Below are positions 52,162 through 60,716 of a DNA stretch of 64,000 nucleotides, piece by piece. A program made the position numbers and the translations under genes. The notes below the pieces were generated by a model. The model did no database searches and was not told where the DNA came from. It saw only the letters and a list, made by a program, of their open reading frames with translations. Source of the stretch: Chryseobacterium oranimense (lineage in GTDB: Bacteria > Bacteroidota > Bacteroidia > Flavobacteriales > Weeksellaceae); the NCBI RefSeq assembly GCF_900129755.1, contig NZ_FQWT01000004.1, positions 248,001 to 312,000 on the forward strand, given 5' to 3'. The stretch's first letter is position 1. The number at the start of each line of letters is the position of its first letter.

Positions 52162-52890
52162 ATGAAAACAGTATATCATAAAGCAGATTCAAGAGGCCAT
52201 GCGGATCATGGATGGTTAAACAGCTACCATACCTTCAGCTTTGCCAACTATCAGAATAAAGACAGAACGAACTTCGGGGTATTAAGAGTTTTAAATGATG
52301 ATACCGTTTCTCAGGGAATGGGATTTGGTACCCACCCGCACAGGGATATGGAAATCATTTCTATTCCTCTGGAAGGAGACCTGGAGCATAAAGATTCAAT
52401 GGGAACCACTGCCGTGATCAAAAAAGGAGAGATCCAGGTAATGAGTGCGGGAACAGGTGTAATGCATAGCGAATACAACAAAAATAAAGATGAAGCGGTA
52501 AAATTTCTTCAGATCTGGATATTTCCCAAAGAACTGAATGTTGAGCCGAGGTATGACCAGAAAAGCATCAAAGAAGGTGAAAAAATTAACGGGTTCCAGC
52601 AGATTTTGTCTCCCAATAAAAACGATGACGGCGTTTGGATTCATCAGGATGCCTGGTTTAATCTGGCGAATTTTAAAGCCGGAAACGGTAAAAACTATAT
52701 GCTGAACAAAAAAGGAAACGGTGTTTATGCATTTGTTTTAAAGGGAAGCGCCAAAGTAGGAGACAGAATCATGAACGAAAGAGACGGTCTTGGAATCTGG
52801 GATACCCAGAGCTTCAACATTGAAGCCGTGGAAGATACAGAAATCCTGTTAATGGAAGTCCCAATGGAACTGCCGGCATATTTAAAATAA
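52162..52890 (+). CDS. Pirin family protein
   Basis: A 242-residue bicupin. The metal-binding residues of pirin/quercetinase appear as H58 and H60 in FGTHPHRDME, with H102 and E104 in GVMHSEYN. The second cupin lacks a metal set, as usual. The E. coli homologue YhhW shows quercetin 2,3-dioxygenase activity, and pirins in eukaryotes act as transcription cofactors; here an iron-dependent oxygenase or sensor is plausible. It is cytoplasmic and stands alone with its own promoter. Confidence 0.93.
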   Translation: MKTVYHKADSRGHADHGWLNSYHTFSFANYQNKDRTNFGVLRVLNDDTVSQGMGFGTHPHRDMEIISIPLEGDLEHKDSMGTTAVIKKGEIQVMSAGTGVMHSEYNKNKDEAVKFLQIWIFPKELNVEPRYDQKSIKEGEKINGFQQILSPNKNDDGVWIHQDAWFNLANFKAGNGKNYMLNKKGNGVYAFVLKGSAKVGDRIMNERDGLGIWDTQSFNIEAVEDTEILLMEVPMELPAYLK

Positions 52891-52903
52891 TAAAAAATAA
52901 TGA

Positions 52904-52933
52904 TTGTCCTGTTTTTGAATGTCAATACCTTTG
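52904..52933 (+). promoter_or_regulatory. Promoter of the FMN reductase gene
   Basis: TTG at 52904-52906, a 19-base spacer and TACCTTTG at 52926-52933. The implied leader is about 85 bases. Confidence 0.65.
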
Positions 52934-53021
52934 TGATCTTTAAAAATAGGACATTCATTAAAAAAACTTAGCGATCTTTGCAGTAAAAACAGAACACAAT
53001 ATAAATTAAAATAGACAATAC

Positions 53022-53573
53022 ATGAAAGTTTTAGCAATAGCAGGAAGCAACTCGGAAGTTTCCATGAACAGACAGCTGGTAGCCTACGCATCATCACTTT
53101 TCGAAAATGCAGAAGTAGAAGTAATAGACCTGAACCCTTTTGAAATGCCTATCTATAAGCATGAAAGAGAACTTACGGGTGGAGTTCCGCAGCAGGCCCA
53201 TGATTTTGCATCAAAAATTGATGGAGCTAATATTCTTTTGGTTTCATTGCCTGAGCATAACGGAACTTATTCTACAGCATTTAAAAATGTTTTTGACTGG
53301 GTGTCCAGAATTAAAGACAGAACCGTATGGAATGAAGTGCCTATGTTGCTGATGTCTGCTGCCCCGGGAGGTAGAGGCGGAGCAGGAGTTTTGGAAGCTG
53401 CAACCAAGCGTTTTCCTTTCCACGGGGGAAATATTGTAGAAACTTTTTCACTTCCTTTCTTTAATGACAACTTTGATAAAGCTGAGCAAAAAATCTCTAA
53501 TGAAGAGAAAAACAGCGAATTAAAGGAAAAAATAAAGAAGATGGCGGCCCTTGAAACGATCCTTGAAAAATAG
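53022..53573 (+). CDS. NAD(P)H-dependent FMN reductase family protein
   Basis: The 183-residue flavodoxin-like protein has the phosphate-binding AGSNSEVSMNRQLVAYA at 7-23 and LPEHNGTYSTAFKNVFDWVS near 77-96, with PGGRGGAGVLE further on. It matches NAD(P)H-dependent FMN reductases and related quinone/azo reductases. It is cytoplasmic and may support redox cycling or detoxification. It has a promoter of its own and is followed by a small independent transcription unit before purM. Confidence 0.9.
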   Translation: MKVLAIAGSNSEVSMNRQLVAYASSLFENAEVEVIDLNPFEMPIYKHERELTGGVPQQAHDFASKIDGANILLVSLPEHNGTYSTAFKNVFDWVSRIKDRTVWNEVPMLLMSAAPGGRGGAGVLEAATKRFPFHGGNIVETFSLPFFNDNFDKAEQKISNEEKNSELKEKIKKMAALETILEK

Positions 53574-53575
53574 AG

Positions 53576-53606
53576 TTTGAATATTAATTTAAAATTACTA
53601 TTTTTG
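53576..53606 (+). promoter_or_regulatory. Strong promoter of the 24-codon transcription unit
   Basis: TTTG at 53576-53579, a 19-base spacer and TATTTTTG at 53599-53606, matching the Bacteroidota consensus in every required position. It begins two bases after the FMN reductase stop. Confidence 0.75.
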
Positions 53607-53620
53607 CAAAAAGAAAAAAG

Positions 53621-53695
53621 ATGAAAATTCAGACCACTTTTAAAGAATGTTTTTCAAAGAAAGGGAAAACTATGGGCTCTGAAATTCTGAGATAA
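53621..53695 (+). CDS. 24-codon small ORF in its own promoter-terminator unit
   Basis: An ATG at 53621, 10-15 bases after the predicted +1, opens a 24-residue frame (MKIQTTFKECFSKKGK then TMGSEILR) ending with TAA at 53693. A terminator follows eight bases later. It is not similar to a family I know and is not rich in one amino acid, so an amino-acid attenuation leader is not suggested. It could be a microprotein, the coding part of a leader, or a chance frame in a small RNA. Confidence 0.45.
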   Translation: MKIQTTFKECFSKKGKTMGSEILR

Positions 53696-53702
53696 AATAA
53701 CG

Positions 53703-53728
53703 GCCGATAATCTACCAAGATTGTCGGC
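53703..53728 (+). terminator. Intrinsic terminator of the small transcription unit
   Basis: GCCGATAATCT and AGATTGTCGGC form an 11-base-pair stem (one G-U) with an ACCA loop, followed by TTTTTTATTTT. Transcription from the promoter at 53576-53606 would end before purM. Confidence 0.9.
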
Positions 53729-53828
53729 TTTTTTATTTTCTAAATTTGAATAAAAAGTAAATAGAAATAAATGTACCAGTATATCAATGTATCAATATAT
53801 CAGTTTTTGGGTTTCCCAAACAATATGA

Positions 53829-53862
53829 TTGTTACATTGTTAGACTGATAAATTGCTACATT
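53829..53862 (+). repeat. TTGTTACATTG repeat, copy before purM
   Basis: TTGTTACATTGTTAGACTGA, then TAAATTGCTACATT. A 34-base copy at 54907-54940 differs at three positions. Both copies are in the same orientation and directly precede a purine gene start (16 and 7 bases before purM and purN). Confidence 0.8.
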
Positions 53863-53877
53863 ATAAAATTATTAAGC

Positions 53878-54870
53878 ATGAGCAACACTTACAAATCAGC
53901 AGGCGTAGACAAAGAAGAAGGATACAAAACGGTTGACAAGATCAAGAAAGCAGTGGGAGAAACCCATAATTCAAACGTATTGAACCACCTGGGAAGTTTT
54001 GGTGCTTTCTATGAAATCGGAGGATACAAAAATCCTGTACTGGTTTCCGGAACAGACGGTGTGGGAACAAAGCTGAAAGTAGCCCTGGATACCAAACAAT
54101 ACGACTCTATCGGTATCGATTGCTTTGCCATGTGTGCCAATGATATCCTGTGCCACGGTGCAAAACCTTTATTCTTTTTAGATTATCTTGCTTGCGGAAA
54201 GCTTGATTCTGAAATCGCTGCCGAAATCGTTCTTGGAATGGTAAAAGCATGTAAAGATAACAACTGTGCACTGATTGGTGGAGAAACTGCCGAAATGCCC
54301 GGAATGTATCAGGCCGGAGATTATGATGTAGCTGGATTCTGTGTAGGAATCGTTGAAAAAGACCAGATCATTGACGGTTCTGCGATCAAAGCCGGAAATA
54401 AGATTATAGCTCTGCCAAGTTCAGGATTCCACTCCAATGGGTTTTCACTGGTAAGAAAAGTATTCCCGAATTTCGAAGAAGAATTTGAAGGAAAACCTTT
54501 ATACGAAACCCTTTTGGTACCTACAAGACTTTATTACCAGGACATTCACAAAGTTTTGGAAGAAGTTAAAGTTTCAGGGATTGCCCATATTACAGGAGGC
54601 GGTCTTTATGAGAATGTACCAAGAATTATCCCGGAAGGATTATGTGCTTCCATCGATGCAGCTAAGATTAAAATTCCTAGTATCATGACCGAGCTTGAGA
54701 AAAGAGGTGGAGTATCCCGTGAAGAAATGTTCGGAACCTTCAATATGGGAGTAGGGATGATCATCGTTTTAGATGCCGATCATGCTGAAAAAGTATTACA
54801 CCTTTTAGATGATGCTTACGAAATAGGAGAGATCACGGAAGGAAACGAAAAGATTAATTTAGCAATATAA
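53878..54870 (+). CDS. purM: Phosphoribosylformylglycinamidine cyclo-ligase
   Basis: A 330-residue AIR synthetase that closes FGAM to aminoimidazole ribotide with ATP in purine synthesis. Its motifs are the VSGTDGVGTKLKVALD phosphate-binding loop near 57-72, GIDCFAMCANDILCHGAKPLFFLDYLA at 80-106, GGETAEMPGMYQAGDYDVAGFCVGIVE at 139-165 and SGFHSNGFSLVRKVF. The length matches the family. It starts the purine cluster purM-purN-purH-purD, and direct copies of a short repeat sit before it and behind it. Confidence 0.97.
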   Translation: MSNTYKSAGVDKEEGYKTVDKIKKAVGETHNSNVLNHLGSFGAFYEIGGYKNPVLVSGTDGVGTKLKVALDTKQYDSIGIDCFAMCANDILCHGAKPLFFLDYLACGKLDSEIAAEIVLGMVKACKDNNCALIGGETAEMPGMYQAGDYDVAGFCVGIVEKDQIIDGSAIKAGNKIIALPSSGFHSNGFSLVRKVFPNFEEEFEGKPLYETLLVPTRLYYQDIHKVLEEVKVSGIAHITGGGLYENVPRIIPEGLCASIDAAKIKIPSIMTELEKRGGVSREEMFGTFNMGVGMIIVLDADHAEKVLHLLDDAYEIGEITEGNEKINLAI

Positions 54871-54906
54871 CAATTGATCAATGTACCGGCGTACCAATTA
54901 AATTTA

Positions 54907-54940
54907 TTGTTACATTGTTAGACTGATACATTGTTACATT
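54907..54940 (+). repeat. TTGTTACATTG repeat, copy before purN
   Basis: TTGTTACATTGTTAGACTGA, then TACATTGTTACATT. It is 31 of 34 identical to 53829-53862. A diverged partner ATGTACCGGCGTACCAATTA precedes it. Confidence 0.8.
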
Positions 54941-54946
54941 AACAAT

Positions 54947-55516
54947 ATGAAGAACATTGTTGTACTCGTTTCAGGTTCCGGAACCAATCTGCAAAGGATC
55001 ATAGATACTATTGATAACGGAGAGATCCAGAATGCAAAAGTAACTTTGGTGGTGGCAGACAGAGAATGTTACGGACTTGAAAGAGCAAAAAACCATAAAA
55101 TAGAAAACATCCTGATCCCAAGAGGGAAGAATTTCAGCAGTGAATTGGCGAATGTGATCCCAACAGATACGGACCTGATCGTATTGGCCGGGTTCTTATC
55201 CATTCTGAAGCCTGAATTCTGTGAGAAATGGAACGGTAAAATTATCAATATCCATCCGGCTTTGCTTCCGAAATTCGGAGGAAAAGGAATGTGGGGGCAT
55301 CATGTTCATCATGCGGTGATTGAAGCCAGAGAAAAAGAAAGCGGAGCAACAGTACATTTTGTAACCTCCGGAATTGATGAAGGTGAAGTTATTCTTCAGA
55401 AAGCATTTGAAGTTACAGAAGAAGATACTCCGGAAACCATAGCAGAAAAAGTACACCATATTGAATACGAAATATTTCCAAAAGCGATCAACAAAGTATT
55501 GGGAAACAATTCGTAG
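54947..55516 (+). CDS. purN: Phosphoribosylglycinamide formyltransferase
   Basis: A 189-residue GAR transformylase that uses 10-formyl-tetrahydrofolate. Its motifs are VSGSGTNLQRIID near 8-20 and the active-site run IINIHPALLPKFGGKGMWGHHVHHAVIEA with HPALLPKFGG and Asp/His at the formyl-transfer centre (GATVHFVTSGIDEG). Length and sequence fit the monofunctional bacterial enzyme. It begins 76 bases after purM. The region before it holds the TTGTTACATTG repeat. Confidence 0.96.
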   Translation: MKNIVVLVSGSGTNLQRIIDTIDNGEIQNAKVTLVVADRECYGLERAKNHKIENILIPRGKNFSSELANVIPTDTDLIVLAGFLSILKPEFCEKWNGKIINIHPALLPKFGGKGMWGHHVHHAVIEAREKESGATVHFVTSGIDEGEVILQKAFEVTEEDTPETIAEKVHHIEYEIFPKAINKVLGNNS

Positions 55517-55520
55517 GATC

Positions 55521-55573
55521 ATATTCCCCTCCCTCGGAAGGGCAAAAATTCAAAGAATTTTTGACGGGGTGGT
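55521..55573. repeat. Dispersed CCCCTCC/GACGGGGTGG repeat, copy B
   Basis: It begins ATATTCCCCTCC and ends GACGGGGTGGT, as copy A at 7676-7733 does. The middle has AAAAATTCAAAGAATTTTTG, a palindromic segment. It starts five bases after the purN stop. Confidence 0.8.
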
Positions 55574-55600
55574 CATATACCAAAGTATAAAAAAAACACA

Positions 55601-55717
55601 TTAGATTTTTAAAAATATTTCGAAAAAGCTAAAAAATCTAAGTAAAATAAAGTAAACCGGAGGTGAAAGACCCGGCTACAGTTTGAAATAACTGTAAAAA
55701 GTAAAAAATTGAAAGTA
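55601..55717 (+). promoter_or_regulatory. Possible structured leader of purH
   Basis: An AT-rich hairpin (TTAGATTTTT 55601-55610 with AAAAATCTAA 55632-55641) is followed by CCGG-AGGTGAAAGAC-CCGG (55657-55675) and a 7-base-pair stem TACAGTT/AACTGTA (55677-55683, 55690-55696). GGAGGTGA at 55659-55666 is an anti-SD-complementary string without a start codon at the right distance. I cannot match it to a named riboswitch. Confidence 0.4.
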
Positions 55718-57235
55718 ATGAGTAAAAAGAGAGTTTTAATCAGTGTTTCTGACAAAAGCGGATTGATCGAATTCGCCCGGTTCTTGGAAGCCCAGAATTA
55801 TGAGTTGATTTCTACGGGAGGAACGTTCAAACATTTGAAAGATGCTGGTTTAAATCCGATTCAGATCGATGAAGTGACCAATTTCCCTGAAATGCTGGAT
55901 GGAAGAGTAAAAACCCTTCACCCGAAAGTTCACGGAGGCCTTTTGGCTGTACGTGCCAACGAAGAGCATATGAAAACCGTTCAGGAACACGGAATAGAGC
56001 TGATCGATATGGTTATTGTGAACCTTTATCCTTTCTTTGAAAATGTAAACAAAGACATTTCTTTACATGAAAAAGTAGAGTTTATCGATATCGGAGGCCC
56101 TTCAATGCTTCGTTCTGCAGCTAAGAATTTCGATTCTGTTACCGTAATTACCGATGTGGAAGATTACGCAACCGTAAGACTGGAAATGGAACAGAACGGT
56201 GATTCGTACATCGAAACCCGTAAAAAACTTGCCGGAAAAGTATTCAACCTGACTTCAGCGTATGATGCTGCTATCTCCAGAATGCTTTTAGATGAAGAAT
56301 ATCCGACTTATCTTAATGCATCTTACAAAAAAGTATCCGACCTAAGATACGGCGAAAACCCTCACCAGACTGCTGCTTATTACGTTTCAACATTCGAGAA
56401 CGGAGCAATGAAAGATTTCGAACAGCTTGGCGGTAAAGAGCTTTCCTTCAATAACCTTCGTGATATGGACCTTTGCTGGAAAGTAGTCACTGAGTTTAAA
56501 GAAGAAATGGCTTGCTGCGCTGTGAAACATTCCACTCCTTGTGGTGTAGCCATCGGAACTTCAGCTCTGGAAACTTACCAGAAGACTTTCGAATGTGATC
56601 CGGTTTCCATCTTTGGCGGAATTGTTGCAATGAACTACAAAATCGATGCAGCAACAGCTGAAGAGCTGAACAAAACGTTCCTTGAGATCGTAGTGGCTCC
56701 GGATTTTGATGAAGAAGCTCTTGAAGTTTTAAGAAAAAAGAAAAACCTTAGAATCATAAAGATTATAAACCCTGTTTCCGACAAGCAGACGTGGGTGAAG
56801 ATCGATGGTGGTATCCTGGTACAGGATAACGATACCCATTTTTCTGACGACATTAAAGTGGTAACCAATGTACAGCCTTCAGAAGAGCAGAAAAAAGCCC
56901 TTCTATTCTCCCAGAGAGTTGTGAAGTATGTAAAATCAAACGCCATTGTGGTTTCCAACGGTATTCAGGCCTTCGGAATCGGTGGCGGACAGGTGAACAG
57001 AATCTGGGCAACCGAACAGGCCATTGAAAGAGCAAAAGAGAAATTCTCAGGAGATCTTGTTTTGGCTTCCGATGCATTTTTCCCTTTCCGTGATGTAGTA
57101 GATTTCTGCGCCAAAGAAGGGATCAAAGCCATCATCCAGCCGGGTGGAAGTGTAAAAGACCAGGACAGTATAGATGCTGCCAACGAGCACGGTATCCCAA
57201 TGATGTTTACCGGAGTAAGACATTTTTTACACTAA
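55718..57235 (+). CDS. purH: Bifunctional AICAR formyltransferase/IMP cyclohydrolase
   Basis: Bifunctional enzyme for the last two steps to IMP. It has 505 residues from ATG 55718; a TTG at 55709 is not favoured. The N-terminal MGS-like IMP cyclohydrolase domain starts [34 protein letters not shown] and includes [17 protein letters not shown]. The C-terminal AICAR transformylase has [18 protein letters not shown] near residues 205-222, the catalytic [13 protein letters not shown] (K-H pair) and the closing [17 protein letters not shown] region. It follows a 200-base leader with a repeat and candidate RNA structures. Confidence 0.97.
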   Translation: MSKKRVLISVSDKSGLIEFARFLEAQNYELISTGGTFKHLKDAGLNPIQIDEVTNFPEMLDGRVKTLHPKVHGGLLAVRANEEHMKTVQEHGIELIDMVIVNLYPFFENVNKDISLHEKVEFIDIGGPSMLRSAAKNFDSVTVITDVEDYATVRLEMEQNGDSYIETRKKLAGKVFNLTSAYDAAISRMLLDEEYPTYLNASYKKVSDLRYGENPHQTAAYYVSTFENGAMKDFEQLGGKELSFNNLRDMDLCWKVVTEFKEEMACCAVKHSTPCGVAIGTSALETYQKTFECDPVSIFGGIVAMNYKIDAATAEELNKTFLEIVVAPDFDEEALEVLRKKKNLRIIKIINPVSDKQTWVKIDGGILVQDNDTHFSDDIKVVTNVQPSEEQKKALLFSQRVVKYVKSNAIVVSNGIQAFGIGGGQVNRIWATEQAIERAKEKFSGDLVLASDAFFPFRDVVDFCAKEGIKAIIQPGGSVKDQDSIDAANEHGIPMMFTGVRHFLH

Positions 57236-57264
57236 TTAAAATAGAATTAAAAAATAATTTGGGA

Positions 57265-57296
57265 TTGTATTTATAGCATTCAAAATTATATATTTG
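57265..57296 (+). promoter_or_regulatory. Promoter of purD
   Basis: TTG at 57265-57267, a 21-base spacer and TATATTTG at 57289-57296. This suggests purD can be transcribed separately from purH, which has no terminator before it. Confidence 0.6.
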
Positions 57297-57323
57297 TAAA
57301 ATAGACTAGATAATAAATAAAGT

Positions 57324-58562
57324 ATGAGAATATTAATCATAGGTGAAGGCGGTAGAGAATCTGCTTTAGCGGCAAAGCTTCAGAATGACCCGAGAATTTC
57401 TAAAATGTTTTTTGCTAATGGTAATGCTACCACCGATGTAATAGGGAAAAATGTTCATTTGTCAGAGATCAAGGAATTAAGAGATTTTGCGATCAAAGAA
57501 AAGGTAGACCTTACAATCGTAGGTCCTGAAGCCCCTCTTGTAGCAGGACTTAAGGATGAATTCAAAAAACACGATCTTAAAGTTTTCGGTCCGAACCAAA
57601 AAGTAGCAAGCCTGGAAGGAAGTAAGGCTTTCTCTAAGAAATTTATGCAGACCTATGATATCAAAACAGCTAAAGCTGTAGTATTTGATTCATACAACGA
57701 CGCTAAAGAATATGTTCAGACACAGCAGTATCCTTTAGTGATTAAGGCAAGCGGTCTGGCAGGCGGAAAAGGGGTGGTAATCTGTGACAACCTTGAAGAA
57801 GCTGAAGCTACGATCCACGACTTCATGATCAGAAGAATCTATGGAGATGCCGGAATCCGTCTGGTTATTGAAGAATATTTAGAAGGTTTTGAGGCTTCAA
57901 TCATTGCATTCTCAAACGGTGAAAAAATCTTCCCTTGTATTGCGGCAAAAGATTACAAAAAAGCCGGAAACGGTGATACGGGACCTAATACAGGAGGTAT
58001 GGGATCTGTAGCTCCAAGCCCTGATTTTACACAGGAACATTATGCAGATTTTGAACAGAATATCTTACAGCCTACCATCAACGGTCTTAAAGGAGAAGGG
58101 TTCAGCTTCAAAGGAATCATTTTCTTCGGATTGATGGTTACTAAGAACGGAACTTACCTTCTTGAATACAACATGAGATTCGGAGATCCTGAAACTCAGG
58201 TACTGATGGCATTGATGGAGAACAATCTTCTTGATGTGATCCAGGACTGCATGGAAGGAAAAGACATCCAGCTTAAGTTTAAAGACGAAAAAGCAGTATG
58301 CCTTGTGATGTGTTCGGGAGGTTATCCTAGAAATATCGAAACAGGGTACGAAATTGTAGGGGAGGACAAAATGAAACATGCTAAACTTCTGTATGCCGGC
58401 GCTGTAAGAAAAGGCGACAAAGTGGTTTCCAACGGCGGAAGAGTTCTGAATATCGTGGCTACGGGGGCTACTTACGACGATGCCCGCAAAAAAGTTTACG
58501 AAGACGCAAGTCATATACATTTCGATTACGGTTTCTACAGAGAAGACATCGGAAAGTTTTAA
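57324..58562 (+). CDS. purD: Phosphoribosylamine-glycine ligase
   Basis: A 412-residue ATP-grasp enzyme that joins phosphoribosylamine and glycine to give GAR. Its motifs are ILIIGEGGRESALAAKL at 3-19, SGLAGGKGVVIC for ATP binding near 145-156, NGDTGPNTGGMGSVAP in the A loop and LEYNMRFGDPETQVLMAL, the Mg-binding acidic motif. The gene has its own promoter and terminator and lies within the purine cluster between purH and guaA. Confidence 0.97.
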   Translation: MRILIIGEGGRESALAAKLQNDPRISKMFFANGNATTDVIGKNVHLSEIKELRDFAIKEKVDLTIVGPEAPLVAGLKDEFKKHDLKVFGPNQKVASLEGSKAFSKKFMQTYDIKTAKAVVFDSYNDAKEYVQTQQYPLVIKASGLAGGKGVVICDNLEEAEATIHDFMIRRIYGDAGIRLVIEEYLEGFEASIIAFSNGEKIFPCIAAKDYKKAGNGDTGPNTGGMGSVAPSPDFTQEHYADFEQNILQPTINGLKGEGFSFKGIIFFGLMVTKNGTYLLEYNMRFGDPETQVLMALMENNLLDVIQDCMEGKDIQLKFKDEKAVCLVMCSGGYPRNIETGYEIVGEDKMKHAKLLYAGAVRKGDKVVSNGGRVLNIVATGATYDDARKKVYEDASHIHFDYGFYREDIGKF

Positions 58563-58573
58563 AATAAATCACG

Positions 58574-58606
58574 AAAAAAGATTTGGAAAATTTCCAAGTC
58601 TTTTTT
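58574..58606 (+). terminator. Intrinsic terminator of purD
   Basis: AAAAAAGATTTGGA pairs with TCCAAGTCTTTTTT (one G-U pair) around a short loop and is followed by T residues. Confidence 0.88.
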
Positions 58607-58620
58607 TGTAAAACAATTAA

Positions 58621-58688
58621 GTAAGCAATAGGCTTTAGACCTATTATAATAAAAAGCTTACTGCCTCGGGCTTATTGCCTGAAGCTTT
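58621..58688. repeat. Repetitive palindromic text before guaA
   Basis: It contains ATAGGCTTTAGACCTAT, then AGCTTACTGCCTCGGGCTTA ending GAAGCTT. CTTACTGCCT and CTTATTGCCT are near-identical direct repeats and the flanks AAGCTT are palindromic. The fragment looks like dispersed intergenic repeat text. Confidence 0.45.
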
Positions 58689-58725
58689 TAACATCATTTA
58701 TCAATCATCAATTATCATTTATAAA

Positions 58726-60255
58726 ATGAACAACGGTATTATCATATTAGATTTCGGATCACAGTACAACCAGCTTATCGGAAGAAGAATCCGTGAAATG
58801 GGTGTATATTCTGAAATTCTCCCTTTTAACACGCCTTTACAGGATATTTTAGCCAGACAGCCAAAAGGAATCATCCTTTCCGGAGGACCAAGCTCTGTGA
58901 ATGCAGAAAATGCTCACCTTGTTGAAAAAGAACTGTATGAACAGGGAGTTCCTGTTCTGGGAATTTGCTACGGAATGCAGCTTACAGCACACCTTTTAGG
59001 AGGAAAAGTAAACAAAGGAGAAAAAGGGGAGTATGGAAAAGCTCACTTGGATATCATTAAAGAAAGTTCTTTACTAAAAGGAGTTACCCAGAATTCTATC
59101 GTATGGATGAGCCACTTTGACGAAGTAGGAGAGATGCCTGCAGGTTTTGAATTGAATGCAAAATCAGGGGTAATGGCTTCCATGTCCAATGAAGACAGAA
59201 AAATTTATTGCGTTCAGTTCCACCCGGAAGTTTCCCATACAGAAGAAGGCGGGAAAATGCTTGAAAACTTTGTTTTCGCAATCTGTAATGCTGAAAAAAA
59301 CTGGAAACTGACGAACTATATCGATAAAACAGTTGAAGAGATCCGTGAAAAGGTAGGAGATAATAAAGTTATCCTCGGACTTTCAGGAGGGGTTGATTCT
59401 TCTGTAGCTGCGGTTTTAATTCACAAAGCTATCGGTGATCAGCTGACATGTATCTTTGTAGACACCGGATTATTAAGAAAAGATGAAGGCAAAAAAGTAA
59501 TGGATAACTATGGAGAACATTTCCATATGAACATTAAAATGGTGGATGCTAAAGAAAGATTCCTTTCAAAATTAACTGGAGTAGACGATCCGGAGGCGAA
59601 GAGAAAAATCATCGGAAACGAATTTATTCATGTTTTTGATGAAGAATCCCATAAAATTGAAGGCGCTAAATTCTTAGCTCAGGGAACCATTTATCCTGAC
59701 GTTATCGAAAGCCAGTCTGTTAACGGACCATCTGCCGTGATCAAATCACACCACAATGTAGGAGGGCTTCCTGAAGACATGGAATTCGAATTGTTAGAGC
59801 CATTGAGAGAGCTTTTCAAGGATGAAGTAAGAAAAGTAGGTGAGGAGTTAGGTATTCCACATCATTTGGTACACAGACATCCATTCCCTGGCCCTGGATT
59901 AGGAATCAGGGTATTGGGAGCTGTAGATGCAGAAAAAGTAAGAATCCTTCAGGAAGCAGATGATATTTTCATCGAAGAATTATATAAAAACGATCTTTAC
60001 GAAAAAGTATCTCAGGCTTTCGTTGTCCTTCTTCCTGTAAAATCTGTAGGAGTAATGGGTGATGAAAGAACTTACGAATATACAGCAGTAGTTCGTTCTG
60101 CCAACACGATCGACTTTATGACCGCAACATGGAGCAGACTTCCTTACGAGTTCTTAGATACTGTTTCAAGCAGAATTATCAATGAAGTAAGAGGAATTAA
60201 CAGAGTCGCTTACGATATTTCAAGCAAACCGCCTGCGACTATTGAGTGGGAGTAA
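58726..60255 (+). CDS. guaA: GMP synthase (glutamine-hydrolysing)
   Basis: Converts XMP to GMP with glutamine and ATP. It has 509 residues from ATG 58726; an upstream TTG at 58675 lies in repeat text. The class I amidotransferase domain has C81 in GICYGMQ, with H167 and E169 in FHPEVSH completing the triad. The ATP-pyrophosphatase PP-loop is SGGVDS at 220-225, and the C-terminal dimerisation domain ends with PPATIEWE, the XMP-binding terminus. It completes guanine-nucleotide synthesis beside the purine cluster. Confidence 0.97.
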   Translation: MNNGIIILDFGSQYNQLIGRRIREMGVYSEILPFNTPLQDILARQPKGIILSGGPSSVNAENAHLVEKELYEQGVPVLGICYGMQLTAHLLGGKVNKGEKGEYGKAHLDIIKESSLLKGVTQNSIVWMSHFDEVGEMPAGFELNAKSGVMASMSNEDRKIYCVQFHPEVSHTEEGGKMLENFVFAICNAEKNWKLTNYIDKTVEEIREKVGDNKVILGLSGGVDSSVAAVLIHKAIGDQLTCIFVDTGLLRKDEGKKVMDNYGEHFHMNIKMVDAKERFLSKLTGVDDPEAKRKIIGNEFIHVFDEESHKIEGAKFLAQGTIYPDVIESQSVNGPSAVIKSHHNVGGLPEDMEFELLEPLRELFKDEVRKVGEELGIPHHLVHRHPFPGPGLGIRVLGAVDAEKVRILQEADDIFIEELYKNDLYEKVSQAFVVLLPVKSVGVMGDERTYEYTAVVRSANTIDFMTATWSRLPYEFLDTVSSRIINEVRGINRVAYDISSKPPATIEWE

Positions 60256-60278
60256 TTTTTGACTTGAATTAATAATAT

Positions 60279-60304
60279 AAATCCTGCCCGTTTGGGTGGG
60301 ATTT
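60279..60304 (+). terminator. Intrinsic terminator of guaA
   Basis: AAATCCTGCCC-GTTT-GGGTGGGATTT, an 11-base-pair stem with two G-U pairs, followed by TTT. A relative with the same CCGTTTGGG core terminates the GNAT-nitrilase gene. Confidence 0.88.
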
Positions 60305-60308
60305 TTTG

Positions 60309-60580
60309 TTAAAACTGTTTTAATGAAAAAATGATCAGTAAAATATTTAAAGCAATTAATAAGCAATACACCAGTTTGAAGAGTATATGCTTATGGAAAA
60401 TAGTATAATTTATTAACATTGTGATCATTAAATAAAAGTAAATAAAACTTTTTGCTTCCTGTGGTTTTATTTCAGATGCTGAAAACAAGTTAAGATTGTG
60501 TGAAACATTGATAGATGTGTCAGCATAAAAAATTCTTAAAATAAAAATAATGGTGATACTTATAGCTAGGATTAATGCAT
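60309..60580 (-). pseudogene. Frameshifted small membrane protein gene
   Basis: The reverse strand is open for 93 codons down to a TAA at 60309-60311, encoding two hydrophobic segments: LILAISITIIFILRIFYAD near the start and LVYCLLIALNILLIIFSLKQ at the end, separated by a hydrophilic loop (SASEIKPQEAKSFIYFYL). No in-frame start exists. AAAGGAAATTCT-ATG at 60580 gives a good ribosome site and start, but the reading runs off frame after ATG CA. One missing base restores a continuous protein of about 91 residues. The region between 60305 and 60716 otherwise has no gene. A sequencing or assembly error is the alternative to real inactivation. Confidence 0.55.
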
Positions 60581-60716
60581 AGAATTTCCTTTATAAAAGA
60601 GTAATTATAGGATTTTAATGATATCCATTGTTAAGTTTATTTAAATGATTTGAAAAGTACTTCCTTCAAGAATTTAAGTAAAATATTTTCCCTAAATTTA
60701 AGTAAAATTACGTCAA

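Noticed and set aside
55601..55641. SAM-II riboswitch in the purH leader
   Set aside because: AGCTAAAAA-like text is present, but the GATTTA/TTGCA-type elements and pseudoknot geometry do not fit, and purH is not a SAM-controlled gene.
55657..55696. Cobalamin riboswitch before purH
   Set aside because: GGTGAAAGACC and AACTGTA recall the B12-box text, but the long conserved core and stem order are absent.
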